Origin: Siphonodentalium dalli
Taxonomy: Eukaryota > Mollusca > Scaphopoda > Gadilida > Siphonodentaliidae
Length of the DNA: 64,000 nucleotides
Assembly: GCA_032622095.1 (NCBI GenBank)
Contig: CP136064.1
Location: forward strand, 277,599,614-277,663,613
Reading direction: 5' to 3'
A program made the translations under genes and the position numbers. Numbering within the stretch: position 1 is the stretch's first letter; each line of letters opens with the position of its first letter. Shown here in pieces: positions 48,547 through 59,830 of this stretch. The notes below the pieces were generated by a model. The model saw only the letters and a list, made by a program, of their open reading frames with translations, did not search any database and was not told the origin of the DNA.

Positions 48547-49599
48547 GTTTGTAAATTGTAAAATTTAATGAAATATTGCAGTCTTGATTCTTGATATAAC
48601 GCCCAAAGTCCGCCCAAAGGCCGACTTAATTTTCGAAACCCCATGTTAAATTGTATAAAATATATGCCATATTATATATCATTTGAAAGAGGAAGCTCCA
48701 AAACATTGTATTATCAACTTACCTGATGTAATAAACTGTGGACATGTTGTTTTTGTTGGGTTGCCAACGCGTTTTCTTATCTAGATTGCAGTAAAAAGCA
48801 GTATATTTTCAATGCATGGGGAATAACTCTATATATTACAGACAGAGTTCTTCCCCTTCCATTGAAAAAGTTTGAATTCTGTTGCATTCTGGGAGCTAAG
48901 GGGAGAAGTCATTCTATATGATGTCAGCAGTTTTCAATTTCTCTGTGGGCATCTTCTGAGACACAGATGTTCCAAATAGTGATGAATTATAGTATTTTAA
49001 TCATATTCTATGGCATAGATTGTTATTAAAACCGTATATCAAGTCACTATAAAAAATATAATCGGCGATTCTAAAATTAAGTGGACCTTTAAAACCATTT
49101 TTTTACTCTATACAAAGGAGATTTATAGCATAGTAAAGAACAACCACAATTGACCCAAAGATCAAAGACAGAATCCAGCTTTTGTTTGAATGATAGTCAT
49201 TTGTACTTGTAGTCAAAACTAACGTGTCAAAAGTTGACTTTGCCATATTTAAGCCTATGGTATTATGGATGTTGTTTTGCTAGCTTTCTGCTAGAAACGT
49301 TGAATCATAGTCAAGCCCGACAAATTGACCCCTGATAGCGACCTATATGTCATATATGTATATCATATCTGGAGTTCGGTGTTGGGATTTCTGAATAAAT
49401 GATTGTTTTTTGTGACAGATGTTCTGTAATATTTTGGGTATTGATTTGTCGGTGCGACCCAGACTGAAAGCGAGAATACAGATTTCAAACCCAGACAAGA
49501 CAATAGATCCAAAATTTACCGTTAGTATTTGCGATGGTACGTTGAGGCAATACAAGTCAAGCTACCCAAATTAACTACAGTTTGTGACAGACCACCGCC

Positions 49600-50273
49600 T
49601 TTCACGTTACAAATTTGGTGGCAGCAGTGGGATCCTAGTTAGGATACCAGACAAAATCAAGTCAAATAGTATTGGAGAGAGCGCATTTCTAGTATTTTTA
49701 CTGGGTATCCATTCACATATTTTTAGAAAATGACTAAACCCCGAAATAAGGAACAGAGTTTTCTCAGTGAACTCAGATGTGGGAACAGCAGATTGAAAGA
49801 AATACGATAGAGAGAGGAGAGCAATAGAGGCAGAAACAGCGAGTAATGCAGAGCTTGAGAAAGCATTACAGAAAATTGAGAAAGAATGACAGAGAGCGGT
49901 GGAGTTAGAGAATAAGCTACTTGAGATCAAGAGAAATCAGATAAAAGAACATAGTATAGACTCCAATAATAACAACGGGCTAAAAGCGACTTCGGGAGGA
50001 AATAATACGATTGAGATTCAGTTAATGTATGAGAAAGAGTGCGCAAAGATAAGACAGAATGGGAGAGAAATACAACGGGAACATTGCGAAATAGAAAGGA
50101 GAGAGAGGGTGGGCGATTTTGTTTATAATAGAGAAATGAGAAGTCGAAGCATAGAAGCGTTGAGAGGCTCCAAGTACTACTCGGGAATCGATATGGTTGT
50201 GGGTTATTGGCAGATTCCATTGGCTGAGACTGGCCAAAAACAGCTTTTATTACATCTAACATCTAATCGTTAA
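49600..50273 (+). pseudogene. Gypsy-type LTR retrotransposon remnant (leader, gag-like, RT fragment)
   Basis: tttggtggcagcagtgggat at 49614-49633 resembles a Gypsy primer-binding-site region. It is followed by Glu/Arg-rich charged sequence like a decayed gag (49730-50120). The frame at 50150-50255 then reads IEALRGSKYYSGIDMVVGYW with QIPLAE, the start of Gypsy reverse transcriptase. Everything between gag and RT and after RT is gone. No LTR pair was found. It lies in laccase intron 4. Confidence 0.65.
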
Positions 50274-50485
50274 CCGAACCCAATGGTACAGAGTGTATTA
50301 GTCGTAATCATCCCACGGCTACGCGAAATGAATATGTTAGCATAAACAGAACAAGAATAGTAGGCGAGAATCGTACTGGGTTACAATCGGAAAATATTAT
50401 GGCAGTGTACGGCCAATCAGAACGCAAGAAAGTTAAGTGTGATATGATATATATATATATATATGTATATGTGGACTATATTCAG

Positions 50486-50898
50486 GATACGGCGCCTATG
50501 GAGAGTTGACCAATGAGGCGACGCAACAGTCAGCGTATACGCCATATGCTCTGTTCGCTGTTATGCAAGGGAAGAAATATAGGATTCGAGTCGTAGCCAG
50601 CAGTATCCTAAACTGTCCCATCCAGATGGCAATTGACAATCATCGACTGACGATGATCGCAAGTGACGGGCACCCGTTCGAACCATACACCGTAGACTCG
50701 TTCACTATCTTCTCTGGCGAGAGATACGACTTCATCCTGACTACAAACCAGACGATTGGGAACTATTGGATCAGAGTTCGCGGATTAGCCGATTGCGGGG
50801 TGTATTCAGCAAAGCAAGGCGCCATCTTGAGATACGAAACTGCACCCGCAGAAAATCCAACAGGGGTTTTAAACTATAGTGCACCTATGCCGGGTAAA
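50486..50898 (+). CDS. Laccase coding exon 5 (cupredoxin domain 2)
   Basis: Acceptor ctatattcag at 50485, donor aaa|gtaagt at 50899, phase 0. Encodes residues 241-378: TPYALFAVMQGKKYRIRVVA, then CPIQMAIDNHRLTMIASDG, FTIFSGERYDFILTTNQTIG and NYWIRVRGLADC. The G..YR.R.......P......H.......DG..........I..GERYD sequence is the classic second cupredoxin domain of multicopper oxidases, which has no copper loop. It is the largest exon found and has no internal stop. Intron 4 upstream ends with a (TA)n tract close to the acceptor. Confidence 0.95.
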
Positions 50899-51009
50899 GT
50901 AAGTTTTGGTTCTATCGCCATTCTCAAAGAACTCATATCCGATCTGTTTCCATGCAATTGTTTTAGAGTCGATTACGAAAACAACATAATTGCAATGAAA
51001 ATGAGATAA

Positions 51010-52380
51010 CTATATGGGGTAGTCTGCCTCTCAATGACGCGCAATGGATTCTGGTAGAAAATGATATTCTTCCGGTGTTTGCTATGCCTGTGTACATTTC
51101 GAGGTTTCATATGTTCGTATCTCGGTGAAATGTACTCTTTATTGAAATAACCGAGGACCATGCTTGGAAATATTGTGTCTGAGAGTTGCAGATTTGGGGT
51201 CCCCAGAGTGTGAATTTAGTGGTGCTACCCCCGCATAGCAGGCTAGCATCATCATATTCGCCCTCTGGAGACCTCATTCTCTGCTGTACTTCTGCATGGG
51301 AAGTATCTATAGTCTCAAATTAATAATGCTTTACTTACCTTTTTCCTTCCGTTCAGTTTCTATATCCCATAATTTGCAGAAGATAACATGCATAATCGAG
51401 GTGACTAATGGGTAATCATTACCAACTTCAACTGAGGAACTTCAATCTTACCCTTGGTCTCCCATAGCAGTTGAGGTACGTGTAAGCAGAAACAGGTTCA
51501 CATATGGTGGATTTTGTGACGCTAGCTTGCCGTGCGGGGTAGCGTCACCAATTCACCCTCTGGGGACCTCATTGTGCGAATGTCAGACACACTATATCCA
51601 GGCTTGTCGTGACGCATTGCGATCTTCTTGTTCACCGCATCACACGAGAAAAATACTCTGAGTGTATACGTTCACACAGACTATGTTTAGGCTGACTGAG
51701 TGTATGTTCTCATACTGTGTTTAGATTGACCGATTGTGTATATGTTCACAGAGACGGGAGAATAGAGATAAGAAAGAATTATTTACTGAATGGCGGTATT
51801 TGGTTCATGATACAAGAAACATTCAGTTTCATTGTTATTGTATTGGCAAATTGATTTGTGTTTCAGATCTAGAGTATGTCTTTCTATAACTTGCTATTAC
51901 ATGGATGCATGCCACATGCTACAAAACCAAGACAACTGAAGTCTTGTTTTGAACTATAAATCAATTTGAAATCATTTTGATGTTTTAGTATGCAATTTTA
52001 TTTTATTTGTTTTATTTCGACCCTTTTTAGAGGAAAAAAGCATCAGCTAACCAAGTGTTTTTTTTAAATAAGGCATTAGGCCTTCAAAGGTTAATTAATT
52101 GTTTCTCGGGCACCGCCGCAATGAAATAAATGGCCGAATTTGAACGTTTTATTTCGATTTTTGATTTCATGACCAAACAAATTTAAATTTTGTTGGGTAT
52201 TTAGTTACCAACATGTCCATATGTACTGATCATTAATTTCAAAATACAATTGTACATGAACTCTTAACATAATCTGTGTAATGTGTGAAGAGTTGCTATC
52301 ATGTATGCACATAGTGACATAGAACATGAAGTGGTTGACTACATCATCATCATCATTTTATTAGGAACGAGTCTGACTGA
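51010..52380. other. Laccase intron 5, first part: no gene
   Basis: Two repeat blocks resembling the one at 44400-44530 (cttcaactgaggaacttcaa at 51427; ctctggggacctcatt at 51557) are visible. The rest is AT-rich and unrecognised. Confidence 0.45.
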
Positions 52381-52669
52381 CTTTTTTTTTGTCACAATAA
52401 TAAAACACAAATACTAAATTTAACATTCTACAATTTGTCCTTCTTCCAAACGGAAGGTCTTTTTTGGATAAGTCTTTTTTCTGTTCTTTAGTTCAGTTCG
52501 TAGTTTGTAAAGTGTTCCCATTTCGATTCGTGTGGTCTTTGTTGATATATACTTTTGATGATCCTGGTTGTGTACATTTATCTCTATTGTATCTTACCTC
52601 ATCACTGTTCATTTGATCTTGTATATGTCTTGACTTTAACAGAAGTTTAACTGGTCGATTTTTGTTTTC

Positions 52670-52710
52670 TACTATACTACCTATACTACCTATACTACCT
52701 ATACTACCTA
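52670..52710. repeat. 10-bp tandem repeat (tatactacc)n
   Basis: actatactacctatactacc repeated about four times. Confidence 0.9.
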
Positions 52711-52743
52711 TTCTGAAAATGACAGAACATCAACTTGATTACA

Positions 52744-53040
52744 CTAGGTCATTTTCCGTACTATTTCTGAAATGGTTTTCCAATCTTCTTTGCGCGAATC
52801 ATCAGAATCACCATGTGTCGTGGGATCCGGTACATTTGCCAAAACCACATTGTAGTCTTTGTTCTCGCCAATGTTTTTTAACTCGTCGTCCGTATGTATT
52901 GGAGTTTGTAATTTTTCGGTGATCGATGTTTCCAGTATTTTCTTTAATTCTTGTATCTCTCCTTTTTTTTGTTCAAACTTATTATTTTGTTTGTCTCTAA
53001 ATTCGCTGAACTGTTTCTCTGCTGTCCTCCTTTGAAGCAA
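52744..53040 (-). pseudogene. LINE ORF1-like fragment
   Basis: The minus-strand frame begins with a charged coiled-coil stretch (FRDKQNNKFEQKKGEIQELK) and continues YNVVLANVPDP and EDWKTISEIVRKM. This is the arrangement of LINE ORF1 or endonuclease-associated coiled-coil proteins (coiled coil, then NVV..VPE-like RRM start). Only about 100 codons remain. It lies in laccase intron 5 on the strand opposite to the gene. Confidence 0.55.
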
Positions 53041-53569
53041 ATGATTAGCTGATCCTCATATTCTGGTTGTAACTCCAGAACAATCGGAAGGCACTGGATG
53101 AAAATTAGGATCACATGCTATAATGGAGAGATGTCAATTTATAGACAACAATAATCAGTCAGTGGCATTATAACAAATGTAATCCCTGTCATATACTGGT
53201 AGTACATTGTAATTTTTATATCAGATGAGTGTATATGCATAACAATGTTGCCTCTACATTTTCTGACTATCACGAAACAAGGAAATGTATCTTAATATAT
53301 GCTAAGGCTGAAGAGGTCACTCTCACCAAAAAGTGCTGAAGGGTACACAGGGTTTGAAAATGTGCTGAAGGGTACACGGGGTTTGTGATCGACACTAACA
53401 TAATTATGCTTAAACTGTGTTTCTGAAAGTCTGGCGCCCATTAGCAGTTTGTTTTCAGTTTATTTTAATGTTCAATGGAACGTAAACAATTATTCTCTAA
53501 CAGAAAGCATGGCAGTTACGAAAACTAAACGTCATTTAGAACGAGATTTCAAAACCTGTGTACCATTCA

Positions 53570-53891
53570 GCACATCATATATAAGAGAATGCATTGGCTT
53601 AACACATTAAAAATTATAAAATTGTTAAAGAATGTAAGAAAAAATGGTAAAAAGTGTTTAAAAAAGATTTTGTTTAGGCCAATGCATTCTCTTATATATG
53701 CGAGGCGACCTATGGTCGACTCGCATATATAAGAGAATGCATTGGCACAGGGCATAACTGTAACTATCACAATGTGGTCAAGGAGCCGGTTCCAATGATA
53801 TCCATATTTGTATGGTTCTATTGATAAGATATTTTAGGCTGTTGAAGCTTTATTTGGCCGGTTTTGACCGTTTTGTTGGGTAAAGGGTTAA
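53570..53891. mobile_element. TTAA MITE family A copy 5, left end truncated
   Basis: Begins inside the right arm of the first hairpin (catatataagagaatgcatt), has the second hairpin at about 53678-53745 and an intact right end tgttgggtaaaggg + TTAA (53888-53891). Immediately after it, acagatgctaaaccctttga duplicates the start of laccase exon 6. Confidence 0.85.
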
Positions 53892-53911
53892 CAGATGCTA
53901 AACCCTTTGAA
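53888..53911 (+). repeat. Duplicate of laccase exon 6 acceptor and first bases
   Basis: The 24 bases ttaacagatgctaaaccctt + tgaa are identical to 54526-54549, which spans the 3' splice site and the first 18 bases of exon 6. Similarity ends there. It is a possible decoy splice acceptor 640 bp upstream of the real one. Confidence 0.85.
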
Positions 53912-54179
53912 AACATCATTGTAATCATTGTAATACAGTCTGGTATGTTCACCTTAACATTTTGGTGGGACGAAACGAGAAAGTACTTCCTACATGACGA
54001 TATATGAATTACTCGATAGCCTGAAACAAAATATCAACTTTAGCAACAACGATCTTTCAATGAATTTGATAATCGGAAGCCATTATTTTCTTAACAGTAA
54101 ATATTCGAAACAGCCCCGACCATACCCCCATCATTAGTGACATATCTATAATAAGCCCATGAATATAATCAATACATAT

Positions 54180-54430
54180 GTATCAATACTTATAGGTACA
54201 TTCCACAAGTGGTTTGGATACCTTATTTGTATATTATATTAACTACATTCTATTCTTTCCATTATCATTTCACTTCATCAGTTGCCACTTCATGTTGATA
54301 TACGTAGGGGCGACAGGAAGACGGCCCATATTGGCCATGTCGCTCCTGTATAATATCATTTTTGTTTGTTTATTATCACCATTGTCATACGCTTGTAAAT
54401 ATTATACAAATAAACAATCAAAATAAAATA
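54180..54430 (+). other. Possible LINE 3' tail
   Basis: gtaggggcgacaggaagacg...atggccatgtcgctcctgta followed by tttgtttattatcacc and acaaataaacaatcaaaata resembles CR1-like LINE 3' ends. No coding remnant is attached, so the assignment is weak. Confidence 0.35.
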
Positions 54431-54531
54431 CTCACTCCTCGCTGCTCTGAAAAAAACATTGTCTGAGAAACAACTAAATAATTTTGGATGACCTTTGATG
54501 ACCTTACCAATCCACTTCACTTTTTTAACAG

Positions 54532-54816
54532 ATGCTAAACCCTTTGAATGAGAAGGAAACTGCAGATTTGATTCAGATTGCGTCCATGCGATCCATGGAA
54601 GGGAATGACATGGCACTGAGGGAAACTCCCGACAAGAAGTTCTACCTAGCATGGGATTTCTATAAGATTGATAATTATCACTTCGTCCAAACTGATCCGA
54701 TGCCAATGGCATCCGCCATGACAATGAATCACCATCAATACTCACCACAAATCAACCACATATCGTTCTTCCTGCCGCCGGCGCCGCCACTCACCCAGTA
54801 CGAGGACATACCCGAG
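54532..54816 (+). CDS. Laccase coding exon 6 (linker and start of cupredoxin domain 3)
   Basis: Acceptor cttttttaacag at 54531, donor gag|gtaagt at 54817, phase 0 at both sides. Encodes residues 379-473: MLNPLNEKETADLIQIASMR, DKKFYLAWDFYKIDNYHFV, HHQYSPQINHISFFLPPAPP and LTQYEDIPE. The VLNPLN-like start, the AWDF strand and the INHISF.LP..PPL.QY..IP end are usual landmarks of domain 3 in animal laccases. Its ATG first codon is internal, not a translation start. A copy of its first 18 bases lies 640 bp upstream next to a MITE. Confidence 0.92.
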
Positions 54817-55505
54817 GTAAGTCTATCAGGAACCTTGCATCAATATACTACAAGAAAACCATAATCAGAAATGGTAACGCGCTCAAGATCATATATTATA
54901 TACCCATGCTTGTAATTATAGAATATAAAATATATTGGTTTCGCGAATGACCAACTCAGAATTCCGTTAAAATAACAATAACAACGAGCACCTAATTAAC
55001 GAACCGGCGGCCGACTCGGCCGTCTCCGACCACACCCATCAGTGGGCTTCAGAACGAAACATATCTATAAAAGTTGTAATATAAGATTTACAAATTATCT
55101 TTTAAATTTCTTTTATTGGTAATTGACATAGCTTGTCACAAACCAAAAATCAACATTATTGACTTAATAATGTAAAGGACAATAAACGAAATTGAAATTC
55201 CCAACTACACCTTTTACCGGAATCGGCCTCCTGGTCGCGCAGTTCGACTTTTAAACAGGAAAAAAACAATTATCTATCAATGAAATGTCCATCGGACCAC
55301 AGCTATCAAGAATTTGCAGAACAGTATACACGCGGCGCGCGCTAATAAACACTCCTTATATGTTTGGCTGCAAAATCCGTTAAAATGTACAATGTAGCTT
55401 AGGCCAATATAAAAACATTTCTAGATTTACATCCCCTCCCGGCCCTATTTTAGTCCCCTCCTCAATTATTTTTTATATCTGTTTATGCAATTTTTTTCTC
55501 ATGCA

Positions 55506-55774
55506 TTAACTATTTCGTGACGGGAGCTGCGCTAGTGAAGCATTAAAGACCCTGTGCCAGTGCATTCTCTTATATATGCGAGTCTCCAATATGGAGTCTC
55601 GCATATATAAGATAAAGCATGGGCCTAACAATATTTACCTTGACATTTTAAGCCATTGCATTCTCTTATATATGCGAGGCTCCCTATATATGGGAGACTT
55701 GCATATATAAGAGGATGCACTGGCACATGCTCTTTAATACTCCACCAGCGCAGCTCCCGTCACGAAAGGGTTAA
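55506..55774. mobile_element. TTAA-flanked MITE, family C copy 1
   Basis: The right end gcgcagctcccgtcacgaaa + gggTTAA (55771-55774) is mirrored by the left TTAActatttcgtgacggga + gctgcgc. TIR starts CCCTTTCGTGACGGG. It holds two hairpins with the shared core in variant form (gccagtgcattctcttatat; loop gtctccaatatggagtc). It lies in laccase intron 6. Confidence 0.8.
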
Positions 55775-55806
55775 ATGTCATATAGAACCGTAAATGGTTT
55801 TGACTC

Positions 55807-56024
55807 TTAACCCTTTCGTGACAGGAGTTGCTGCGCTGGTGCAGCATTAAAGACCATGTGCCAGTGTATTCTCGTATATATGCGAGTCTCACATAGGGAG
55901 CCTCGCATATATAAGAGAATGCACTGGCTTACAAGGTCAAGGTAAATATTGTTAGGCCTATGCTTTCTCTGATAAGTGCTCATTATGGGCGACTCGCATA
56001 TATAGGAGAATGCATTGGCACAGG
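55807..56024. mobile_element. TTAA MITE family C copy 2, right end lost
   Basis: Left end TTAACCCTTTCGTGACAGGA. Hairpins are at about 55858-55927 and 55960-56018, the second partly deleted. It ends in gcattggcacagggttttcg without the inverted terminus. Confidence 0.75.
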
Positions 56025-56407
56025 GTTTTCGCAAAAAAATCCAGCCATGGAAGTGCTAATCATCAAATTACATTTCAATCATCCATTAATCAGTCTATTT
56101 TTATCAAATTGAACAATCTAAATCACCTTGTAATATATAAGATAGGATACTGCTTCAATATCTAGACATGTCCATGGCCATTTATGTTAGGAAGAATGAA
56201 ATATAAAAAATAAAATTCGCCTGCCCGCCCCTTTTTTCTAAAAATGTTTGATGTAATCTAGCAATTTATTTATATTGGCCTAAACTAGTGTATATGTCTC
56301 GCAGTGGTTCTCAACATTTCTTTCAACGTAACAAAGCAAAAAACAATGCTTATTGGAGTTTATATGATGTTGAATAACCAGAATGTCTGGAACCATCAAT
56401 GCATCTT

Positions 56408-56797
56408 TTAACCCTTTACCCAACAGAAGGGCCCTGTGCCAATGCATTCTCTTATATATGCGAGGCGACCTATGGTCGCCTCGCATATATAAGAGAATGC
56501 ATTGGCTTAACACATTAAAAATTATAAAATTGTTAAAGAATGTAAGAAAAAATTGTAAAAAGTGTTTTTTTTTAGGCCAATGCATTCTCTTATATATGCG
56601 AGGCGACCTATGGTCGACTCGCATATATAAGAGAATGCATTGGCACAGGGCATAACTGTAACTATCACAATGTGGTCAAGGAGCCGGTTCCAATGATATC
56701 CATATTTGTATGGTTCTATTGAGACAGACCGAAGATATTTTAGGCTGTTGAAGCTTTATTTGGCCGGTTTTGGCCGTTTTGTTGGGTAAAGGGTTAA
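56408..56797. mobile_element. TTAA-flanked MITE, family A copy 4
   Basis: TTAA at 56408-56411 and 56794-56797, TIR CCCTTTACCCAACA. Hairpins are at about 56437-56505 and 56575-56642. It is in the same orientation as copy 1 and nearly identical to it. Confidence 0.9.
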
Positions 56798-56914
56798 ATG
56801 CATCTATCTAGACTCCCTCGAAATATTGTACGTAAACATCATGTAATATGTATAACGTTAGCCGTGCATTCAAGCCAAGTAAAGCAGTTACAGTCGATAT
56901 TAGTAAGTTATCAG

Positions 56915-57987
56915 TCCGGGAGCTGATAGGGCACCCCTACACACCACAGGACTTAACGTCACCCCACTAATTTCTTCCTTATTTCTCCCTCAACTTGTAA
57001 GCGATGTTAGCACGAAAAATTTGCCGTGTAGACACCATACAAGATGGCGTCCATCATGGCCGCCGTTTTTCAGACTAGGTACTTAGTTTGTTGCAAATTA
57101 TAACTAGAAAATGTTTTCAAATGTATATATTTTAAGAATCTGAGACATAATGCCACCTTTTATGGCAAAATTGGAACTTTCTGTCCAAGATGGCCGCCAA
57201 AATGGCCATCGGAAATGGAAAATATGACGTTTTTTTTCACTAATATCTTCTAAATCAGTTTCTGCTGTTTGGAACGGTTCAGAAGTGTGACTTTATTTTG
57301 TATGTTAACTGATCATTGGAGCAATGATATATACAATTATTGGGGGTCTTCTCTGGCCATTTCTGATCCCTCAGAAAATCGATTTACAGAATGTGGTATA
57401 TCACAGAAAAATTCACATTTGGGATCCTAGTCATATGTCAACAAGAAATGAGCAGAACTGTGTCTTGTAACTGAGGAATACCATTACCCATGAATATTAC
57501 TGCTGCCAAAATATGGGAAATGGTATATATATTGCCCCAGTGTGCCCTGCAATCGCTTACAATTTGTGGTTGATGAATAAAATTGGCTATTCTGCCTTAT
57601 ATACATTGAATACTAACATGCCTGATGCACATTGTTTATAATATTGTAACCACTGACAATACAAGAAATATTGGATTTTGCTCTCACATACTTGACATAA
57701 ATATTGCCAAAAATTCACTTTTCAGGTTTGGACCATTTTTCAGGTAAAATGTACCTATCTTCGGATTAAATGTGTTTATTATTTTTGATCTATCCTAAAT
57801 GTACCACACTAAGGTATTTATAATTTGCATCAAACTGACTTAGTGCCTAGTCTGAAAACGGCGGCCATGATGGACGCCATCTTTTATGGTGTCTACACGA
57901 CCCATTTTTTCGTGTATATATAATAAGGAAGACAATGCGTGGGGTGAAGTTAAGTCCAGTGGTACAGTGGTTCCCTATAGCTCCCGG
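56915..57987. mobile_element. TIR element with ATGGCGGC motifs (family F, copy 2)
   Basis: The left end ccgggagctgatagggcacc...ggacttaacgtcaccccac is mirrored at the right by gtggggtgaagttaagtcc...ccctatagctcccgg. Inverted similarity runs about 150 bp inward and includes caagatggcgtccatcatgg + ccgcc (57043-57066) and its inverse at 57860-57884. It is about 1.07 kb with no transposase. It lies in laccase intron 6. Confidence 0.8.
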
Positions 57988-58110
57988 AATAGTAGAGCGT
58001 TCGCACCAAGAACATGTCCGTAGCAACCCAAGTTTTAAGTTTGCCGTTTTACGACCTAAACGGTAAAACTTCCACAAGTATGAAATATTAATTTCTTGTG
58101 AATTTTCCAG

Positions 58111-58299
58111 GATATCATCTGCAACTCTGATACGGTCAAGAAAAATTGCACAGAAGAATTTTGCGAATGCGTTCATGTGTTGAAAGTTGGTCTGGATGAC
58201 GTCGTGGAACTGGTGTTGATCGACGAAGGGGTAACTTTTAACATGGCCCACCCAATGCATCTCCATGGACACGGGTACAGGGTGATAGGCATGGATAGG
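58111..58299 (+). CDS. Laccase coding exon 7 (copper loop L3); 3' end of gene not in window
   Basis: Acceptor gaattttccag at 58110, donor gatagg|gtaagt at 58300, phase 0. Encodes residues 474-536: CTEEFCECVHVLKVGLDDVV and then HPMHLHGHGYRVIGMDR. HPMHLHGH is the third copper loop (residues 520-527), supplying His to the type 1, 2 and 3 coppers. The fourth loop (HCH....H....M/L), needed for activity, was searched for by eye in all three + frames from 58300 to 64000 and not seen. The final exon(s) are therefore outside the window, or the gene is 3'-truncated by the inserted viral-type DNA at 61-64 kb. Confidence 0.94.
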
Positions 58300-58540
58300 G
58301 TAAGTAACACCAATTAATGATGAGGCATCTTCGTTCATATTCACCAACTGGGTTTATTTGTTTATTTTATAAACCGGGTACAGCTGCCGGGTACTTTATT
58401 TTGTAGCAATCCAGGCCGTTTTTCATACAGTTTACCGGTTTGGACGCCCAAACTCCAGGCGCCCAAAAAAAAATATTTGACCAAAAAACAATTTAGGTCC
58501 CAATTAATATCATAACAAGATGAAAAACATTTATATATTT

Positions 58541-58651
58541 AAGAAATAAATACACGGTGTAGAGGTGTGTATGGTCAAGTTGTACCACAAAAAACAGTTT
58601 TTTGTGGTACAACTTGACCATACACACCGATACACCGTGTATTTATTTCTT
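58541..58651. repeat. Near-perfect palindrome, 55-bp arms
   Basis: aagaaataaatacacggtgt ... ttgtggtacaacttgaccat ... acaccgtgtatttatttctt. Only about two mismatches per arm and almost no loop. A shorter related hairpin (gtggtacaatt/aattgtaccac) lies at 59698-59733. Confidence 0.9.
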
Positions 58652-59830
58652 TTGTAATACGACTGAAAGTTTATGGTCACAATTCGACTGAATAGTCAAC
58701 GAAATACTGCGCTTTTTCGGTCTCAGGAGGTGAGAAAACATTTCGTGGTGTAATTCGTATTGGGCGTACTCGATTACTTTGCATGGAGTACTCTGGTAGT
58801 GTCTTGTCTTGTTATGAAATTCCCCCGTTGACTTTTCGAGGCACCTCTTCTAGAAATAATCGTTGTGATTGGCTAAAAAACGATGTGTTTTCAGCGGCGC
58901 CCGTGCGTTTCATTTAAATTGTACAGGAAATACGATGCGGTCATTTCTGTTTTGAACGTTGTTGGGACAACATGAATATGATCATCGACTATGGACCATT
59001 TTCCTTACACAAAACGATCTAAATGATCTAGTTTACTAAACTAATCTTATTCCCCTTCTGTACTGGTGAACAAACGCTTTCATTTTCAACTTGATTCCGA
59101 AATATCGAATATGATCGAGATTCGAATCGACGAATGCACAGCCCGGCCCCATGGATTTATTTTGTCATTTAATATACTTATTAAGTAACTTTCTTTGGTC
59201 GTAACATATATCAATATACCATAACATCATTTGGACAATATTCATTGGCAACCAAACTGGTTTCAAGCGACAAATCGCTAGAAAATTCGCAAGATTGTCA
59301 AGATGTAGCAAAATTCAATCGGAAGCGTGGTAACTTCGCAAGAGCTATACTCTGACCTTGACCTCAGTTAACGGTATACTCGTATAGCGCGCATATATAC
59401 TCACAAATCGACTCCACCCACCCGTATGTGCAATTTCACTTATATATCAAGATGTTCCGCCCACTTTGGTGTCTTAAAAACCCACCCGAAAGAGATCCGT
59501 CAATTAGTTGAATATAACGTGAATGCCAATTTGGGGTGAAGGTCAGAGTATTGCTCTTGCGACGTCACCCCGCTACCAATTCAATCAAAGGGTTACGGGT
59601 GCGGGTGTACTCCGTTGATGCCCCGTTTGCGCGGAGTTAGAAAAGACGGGAAAAGTCGCGTGCGGCGATCTGAATAAACCGATTTTTTTGATTTTTTTCG
59701 TGGTACAATTGGAAAAAGTAGAATTGTACCACAAAACTGGAACGAGATAGCCATGGTAACTCGGGCCACTGGCCAATCAGGACATGGCTTTTAAGCATAG
59801 TTAGGCAGGGTCGTATTACAATTATATATA
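58652..59830. other. No gene recognised; possible element bounded by ttgtaatacgac / gtcgtattacaa
   Basis: ttgtaatacgac at about 58652 and gtcgtattacaa at about 59810 are inverse. The interior includes the hairpin at 59698-59733 but no coding sequence. The element assignment is tentative. Confidence 0.35.
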
